Positions 16,544-20,160 of a stretch of 20,160 nucleotides of DNA are shown here, one piece after another. Origin of the DNA: an uncultured Rikenella sp. (GTDB lineage: Bacteria; Bacteroidota; Bacteroidia; Bacteroidales; Rikenellaceae); contig NZ_CAJTMN010000036.1 of NCBI RefSeq assembly GCF_910577125.1, positions 1 to 20,160 on the forward strand, given 5' to 3'. The notes beneath the pieces are model-generated. The model did no database searches and had not been told where the DNA came from. It saw only the letters and a program-made list of their open reading frames with translations. Position 1 is the first letter of the stretch; each line of letters begins with the position of its first letter. A program made the position numbers and the translations under genes.

Positions 16544-16912
16544 TTATTCCGAGAGGCAACGCAACGGAAGACCGTAGGCCCGGTACGTCGCGCGGCTGGG
16601 GCCGAGTTCCGTCGCGCCGAAGTCCAAGTACACGCCACGGTAGTGGTCGCCCGAACCGTAGGACGTGGACGACCAGCTGAACCCGCGGTTGCCGACGTTC
16701 CACAACGCGCCCCCGCCGTAGCCGCGGCCGCCCGGGGCGGGGTCCCAGGCTAGCGGGGTTCCCGTTCCCGAGGTGGTTACCTTGTACAACCGACCGTTGG
16801 TCGCCTTGTAATCACCTTTCCCGAAGGATTCCCCGGCAACTCCATCGGAATAATAAGGGAACGTCCCGTTTAAAGGCGTCGTGGCGTCCCGCGTAAAGTC
16901 AGACCAAGTGCC
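16544..16912 (-). pseudogene. FISUMP-domain C-terminal cassette C4 (start-less gene fragment)
   Basis: The frame encodes 122 residues: GTWSDFTRDAT, GTFPYYSDGVAGE, NGRLYKVTTSG, PAPGGRGYGGGALW, FSWSS, DHYRGVYLDF and YRAYGLPLRCLSE with the shared stop. It starts at the same GTWSDF base as C1, so long cassettes (C1, C4) share one left boundary and short ones (C2, C3, C5) another at PAPG. The reading frame stays open upstream through hairpin H5, but that part is repeat sequence and not protein-like. No start or promoter is credible. Its variable end is closest to C2. Confidence 0.7.
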
Positions 16913-17101
16913 GTTCCGTTCTCTGTCCGCGCGCCTTGGGCGATTCATTCTGTTTTGGCTCGTCGCCGAAACAGTTGAATCGCCTTTCAAGGCGTCGGCG
17001 CGCGGTCGAGTTTTGCCCCGGACGGAACTGCCCTCGGGCCGGGCGGGCCCCACGTCCCGTGGACGGGCGAAACTTGCGTTTCGCTGCGGCCGTGTCTACC
17101 C
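16913..17101 (-). repeat. Structured repeat unit U5 (hairpin H5 plus module P) between cassettes C5 and C4
   Basis: Hairpin H5 (16939-16984) has outer stem GGCGATTCA/TGAATCGCC, inner stem TGTTTTGGC/GCCGAAACA with one G-U pair, the loop TCGTC and an asymmetric bubble. The enclosing arms CCGCGCGCCTT and AAGGCG...GCGCGCGG match those of H1. Module P follows: CCACG/CGTGG (17050-17062) and GCGAAAC/GTTTCGC (17067-17084). The unit fills the entire gap between two cassettes, as U3 does. Confidence 0.74.
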
Positions 17102-17104
17102 CGT

Positions 17105-17302
17105 TTATTCCGAGAGGCAACGCAACAGAAAACCGTGGCCGCGGTAGCCCGAGTAACAGGAGTTAAGACCTTGTGCAGAGAGATGAAAGCCCACTCCTCC
17201 GATGCCGCTCGTAGCGGAAGACCAGCCGTATCCATAGCTGCCGACGAGCAACGGAGCGCCTAACCGCCCATTGCTGCCCGCGTCGCGGAAGCCCGGGGCG
17301 GA
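17105..17302 (-). pseudogene. FISUMP-domain C-terminal cassette C5 (start-less gene fragment)
   Basis: The frame encodes about 65 residues: SAPGFRDAG, LLVGSYGYGWSSATSG, GVGFHLSAQGL and YRGHGFLLRCLSE with the shared stop. Homology begins at the APG codons (17299), the same boundary as in C2 and C3. The usual Gly-Ala-Leu block is replaced by NGRLGAPLLVG, so this is the most divergent copy. It has no start codon, signal sequence or promoter. Upstream (coding sense) lies the ordinary leader of the divergent ClC gene. Confidence 0.66.
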
Positions 17303-17475
17303 GAACGAATTTGCTGCCAGCCTCCGTACTCCTCCTGCCGAAACCGCCGAAGTCGAAAAATAGCTATCTTAGCCCCGAATTATGCCGTCTCGACCTTCGA
17401 ACAAAGGAAAATACACCCCGCGTAATCGAACTCTCCGGGCGGCGATGGTATAGACCGGAATAACAAGTCTTCGCC

Positions 17476-19248
17476 TTGAAATCCACCGAAACACTCTACC
17501 GCTGGTTTACGCGCTTCTCCAAGCGGCTCTCCGAACGACAGCTCATCATGATCCTTGCCGTGGTCGTCGGTATCGCCGCCGGCATCGCCGGGCATCTGCT
17601 GCGCGGTTGTATCCACCTCATCAAACAGGGACTTACCTCCTGGGCCGATATCGAAGTCGCCAACCTGCTCTATTTCCTCTATCCCATGATCGGGATCGCC
17701 GTGACCGTGCTCTTCGTCAAATATTGGGTGAAAGACGACATCTCGCACGGCGTGACCCGGATCTTCTATGCCATTTCGCGGCGCGAGTCGAGGATTAAAC
17801 CCCATAATTGCTACACCTCGTTGCTGGCCAGCTCCGCGACGATCGGTTTCGGGGGGTCGGTCGGAGCCGAAGCGCCGATCGTGCTGACCGGGGCCGCCAT
17901 CGGTTCCACCGTCGGACAATTCCTGCGTCTCAACTACAAATACATCACCCTCCTGCTGGGTTGCGGAGCCGGAGCGGCGATCGCGGCCGTGTATAAGGCA
18001 CCCATTGCCGGCTTCGTCTTCGTGATCGAAGTCCTGATGCTCGAACTCACCTTCACCAGCGTCGTCCCGTTGATTTTGGCCTCGGTGACCGCTGCCACGA
18101 CCACCTATCTGCTGGTCGACATGCAGCCCTTTTTTGCCGGCGTCGCTCCGACTTTCACCTTGAAGGAGATCCCGTTTTATGCCTTGCTGGGGCTGGTGGG
18201 CGGCTGCGTCTCGTACTTTTTCGCCAGCGTCTCGATGCGGATCGAGGGCCGGATCAAAGCGATCAGGAAACAGCGCTCCCGCGTGCTGATCGGCGGGGTG
18301 GTGCTGGGGGCTTTGATTTTCGTCTTCCCGCCGCTGTATGGCGAGGGGTATGAAACGATTACCCAGTTGATGACCGGCCGGCAGGCCTCGATGTTCGACC
18401 AGTCGCTGTTCTACGAATGGCGCGATGCGTTCTGGATGATCGTCTTGTATGTGGCCGGTATTCTGGTCTTTAAGGTCGTTGCCATGACCCTCACCAACGC
18501 TTCGGGCGGGGTAGGGGGGACGTTCGCTCCGTCGTTGTTCGTGGGGGCGATGCAGGGCTACCTGTTTGCCATCGTCTGCAATCGCCTTTTCGGGACCGAA
18601 CTGCCTGTGGCGAGTTTCACGCTGGTGGGGATGGCGACCGTGATGGGCGGGGTGATGAAGGCGCCGATTACCTCGATGTTTCTCGTGGCGGAGCTCACCG
18701 GCGGGTTCGTGCTCTTTTTGCCGTTGATGCTCGCGTCGGCGGTCTCGTTCGCCGTGAGCTACTATTTCGAACCCTATTCGATCTATACCAAACGGCTGGC
18801 GGCGCGGGGCGAGCTGCTGACGCGCAACAAGGACGAGAATACGATGCAGTTTCTCAGTACCCGTCCGTTGATCGAGTATGATTTCGAAACGGTGCCTCTG
18901 AACGGGAAGCTGCGGCATGTGATCCGGGCGGTGGAGCATACGCATCGGAACATTTTTCCGGTGGTCGGTCAGCGGGGCGAGCTGATGGGGGTCATCACGA
19001 TGGACGACATCCGGGCGGATATGTTCGATGCTGACAAGTATGTCAATCCATTGACCCGCTACATGTCGCCGCCTCCGGAGCGTATCCATCCGGATGAACC
19101 GATCCGCAGCGTGATGGAGAAGTTCGAACAGACTCGGGCGTGGAATTTGCCGGTGGTGGACGAAGCGGGGCATTATCTGGGATTCATCTCGAAATCGAAA
19201 CTCCTGACGGCTTATCGCGAGCAGCTGGCTCACATGAGTGACGAGTAG
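17476..19248 (+). CDS. ClC-family chloride channel/transporter with two CBS domains
   Basis: This 590-residue protein has an ~430-residue ClC membrane core and a cytoplasmic CBS pair at about 450-585, which in this family senses adenine nucleotides. The gating glutamate is present as Glu132 in VGAEAP (equivalent to GREGP of ClC-ec1), and the anion-site block GGTFAPSLFVG is clear. In IEVLML, Glu185 is kept but the next position, which is the proton glutamate (Glu203) of ClC-ec1, is Val186, so it may be a passive channel rather than an exchanger; this is an inference from a hand alignment. The start is TTG 17476, because an in-frame stop lies just upstream and the first ATG would remove the N-terminal helix. 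Confidence 0.9.
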   Translation: MKSTETLYRWFTRFSKRLSERQLIMILAVVVGIAAGIAGHLLRGCIHLIKQGLTSWADIEVANLLYFLYPMIGIAVTVLFVKYWVKDDISHGVTRIFYAISRRESRIKPHNCYTSLLASSATIGFGGSVGAEAPIVLTGAAIGSTVGQFLRLNYKYITLLLGCGAGAAIAAVYKAPIAGFVFVIEVLMLELTFTSVVPLILASVTAATTTYLLVDMQPFFAGVAPTFTLKEIPFYALLGLVGGCVSYFFASVSMRIEGRIKAIRKQRSRVLIGGVVLGALIFVFPPLYGEGYETITQLMTGRQASMFDQSLFYEWRDAFWMIVLYVAGILVFKVVAMTLTNASGGVGGTFAPSLFVGAMQGYLFAIVCNRLFGTELPVASFTLVGMATVMGGVMKAPITSMFLVAELTGGFVLFLPLMLASAVSFAVSYYFEPYSIYTKRLAARGELLTRNKDENTMQFLSTRPLIEYDFETVPLNGKLRHVIRAVEHTHRNIFPVVGQRGELMGVITMDDIRADMFDADKYVNPLTRYMSPPPERIHPDEPIRSVMEKFEQTRAWNLPVVDEAGHYLGFISKSKLLTAYREQLAHMSDE

Positions 19249-20160
19249 GGGGTGTTGCTGCGCCGCATTGGAGTTTGTTTGAGTTTGCGGGTATATCCGG
19301 CCGGAGCATCCCGTAGGGATGCGCTCAGAAGTCTTTTGGGCTCTTTTTGCCCGAAGGCTTCCTCACGCTAACTCGGCATAGCCCGCAAGCGGTCTCTGTT
19401 CACGTAACGCTGCTCGGCTCTTCAGAAAAAGAACAGTCCCCTCAGACCACTCGCGCGCCGCCGCCTTAGGAGGCGATTCAACTATTTCGGCGATAAGCCG
19501 AAAGAGAATGAATCGCCCGGCGCGCGAACAAAGAACGGTGCGAAGATTTGGGCCGACCCAGCCGCAGCGATGCGTAAGCATCGCCCGTCCACGGGACGTG
19601 GGGCCCGCGCGGCCCGAGCGCAGTTCTATCCTGTTAGGGTAGAGGCTGCCCATTGGGAGTGCGGCACGCACCGCCTGCTCGCGTAAAGAGGGATTTCGCT
19701 CGTTTTGCGATGAGCAAAATCGAGATGAAATCCCAGCGGGCGACGGCAACGCGGCGGAGCGACAGCGGAGCCGCAGTGAGGCGGACACGGGGCGGTGCTT
19801 TGGGCTGCGACTGTTCTTCGGGCGCGAAAACCGTTCGCGGTTTTCGCGCCGCACTGGGCCGAGCTGGAGAAGGAAAATTGGGTGGAGCTGTTGGCTGCGT
19901 TTTGTGCTTAGCTTTTGCGATTCGCAGAATCGCTGTCTTCGGGCGCAGCGACGCGATAGCGGCGCGGGGGAGGCGCGCCGAGGACGAACAGGGGGAGAAT
20001 TGGGCTGAGTTTTTGCGATCCGAAGGGTCGCCGGGGCTGCGCGCTGGGCTTTCGGCCCATCCCCGGAGCGCGCAGCCCGAAACGGCCAAGGATTGAGCAG
20101 AGCTCTTGCGGTTCGCAGAACCGCCGGCCTTGTCGCCCAAGCCGCGTAGCGGCTTCGGGG
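19249..20160 (+). repeat. Cassette-free structured repeat block downstream of the ClC gene (hairpins H6, H7, modules P, R, Q)
   Basis: No gene is supported in these 912 bases. Visible: hairpin GCATCCC/GGGATGC with GTA loop (19306-19322); large hairpin H6 (19472-19517) with GGCGATTCA/TGAATCGCC and TTTCGGC/GCCGAAA; module P with GCGATGC/GCATCGC (19567-19584) and CCACG/CGTGG (19589-19601); large hairpin H7 (19690-19734) with GGGATTTC/GAAATCCC; module R (19751-19791); a perfect 13-bp hairpin with TTCG loop (19821-19850); hairpin GCGATTC/GAATCGC (19917-19933) before module Q (19939-19988); hairpin GCGATCC/GGGTCGC (20015-20031); a 12-bp stem at 20034-20045 and 20067-20078; and hairpin GCGGTTC/GAACCGC (20108-20124) before the 39-base repeat at the window edge. 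Confidence 0.75.

Overview
The window looks like a GC-rich Bacteroidales chromosome, most simply an Alistipes-like (Rikenellaceae) gut bacterium. The evidence is the gene order purN / acpP / fabF / rnc, the promoter-like boxes of the Bacteroidetes type TAnnTTTG, a DcaP-like outer-membrane porin, and gene fragments of the FISUMP (Fib_succ_major / DUF1566-like) family. The genus is an inference; no rRNA is present.

Ordinary gene content, left to right: an envelope O-acetylation pair on the minus strand (SGNH/GDSL lipoprotein then MBOAT acyltransferase, overlapping by 20 bases); two minus-strand tRNA-Gln genes (anticodons TTG and CTG) with their own promoter and terminator; thrA (aspartokinase/homoserine dehydrogenase I) and dnaG (primase), both minus; a plus-strand DcaP-like porin; a minus-strand set purN, an HU/CCDC81-like membrane protein, and an LpxH-type hydrolase; then plus-strand acpP, fabF and rnc; finally a plus-strand ClC chloride channel/transporter with paired CBS domains.

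The unusual part is what fills four intergenic blocks (1-664, 3447-4640, 15766-17330, 19249-20160). They are packed with (a) five promoterless, start-less gene fragments (C1-C5, all minus strand). Each encodes the C-terminal ~65 residues of a FISUMP-type C-lectin-like domain, and all end in the same 25 bases (stop codon included), and (b) at least eight copies of a large bulged hairpin (H1-H8) plus associated smaller hairpins. In the hairpins the flanks, loops and architecture are conserved, while the stem sequences differ between copies by compensated changes. In the array the order is cassette, structured element, cassette, structured element. No reverse transcriptase, recombinase or expressed FISUMP gene lies in the window.

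My reading, as inference: this is a dispersed archive of variable C-terminal cassettes joined to a structure-conserved nucleic-acid element. Three models fit in part: distant variable regions of a diversity-generating retroelement, donor cassettes for gene conversion, or integron-like units with folded recombination sites. The sequence alone does not decide among them.
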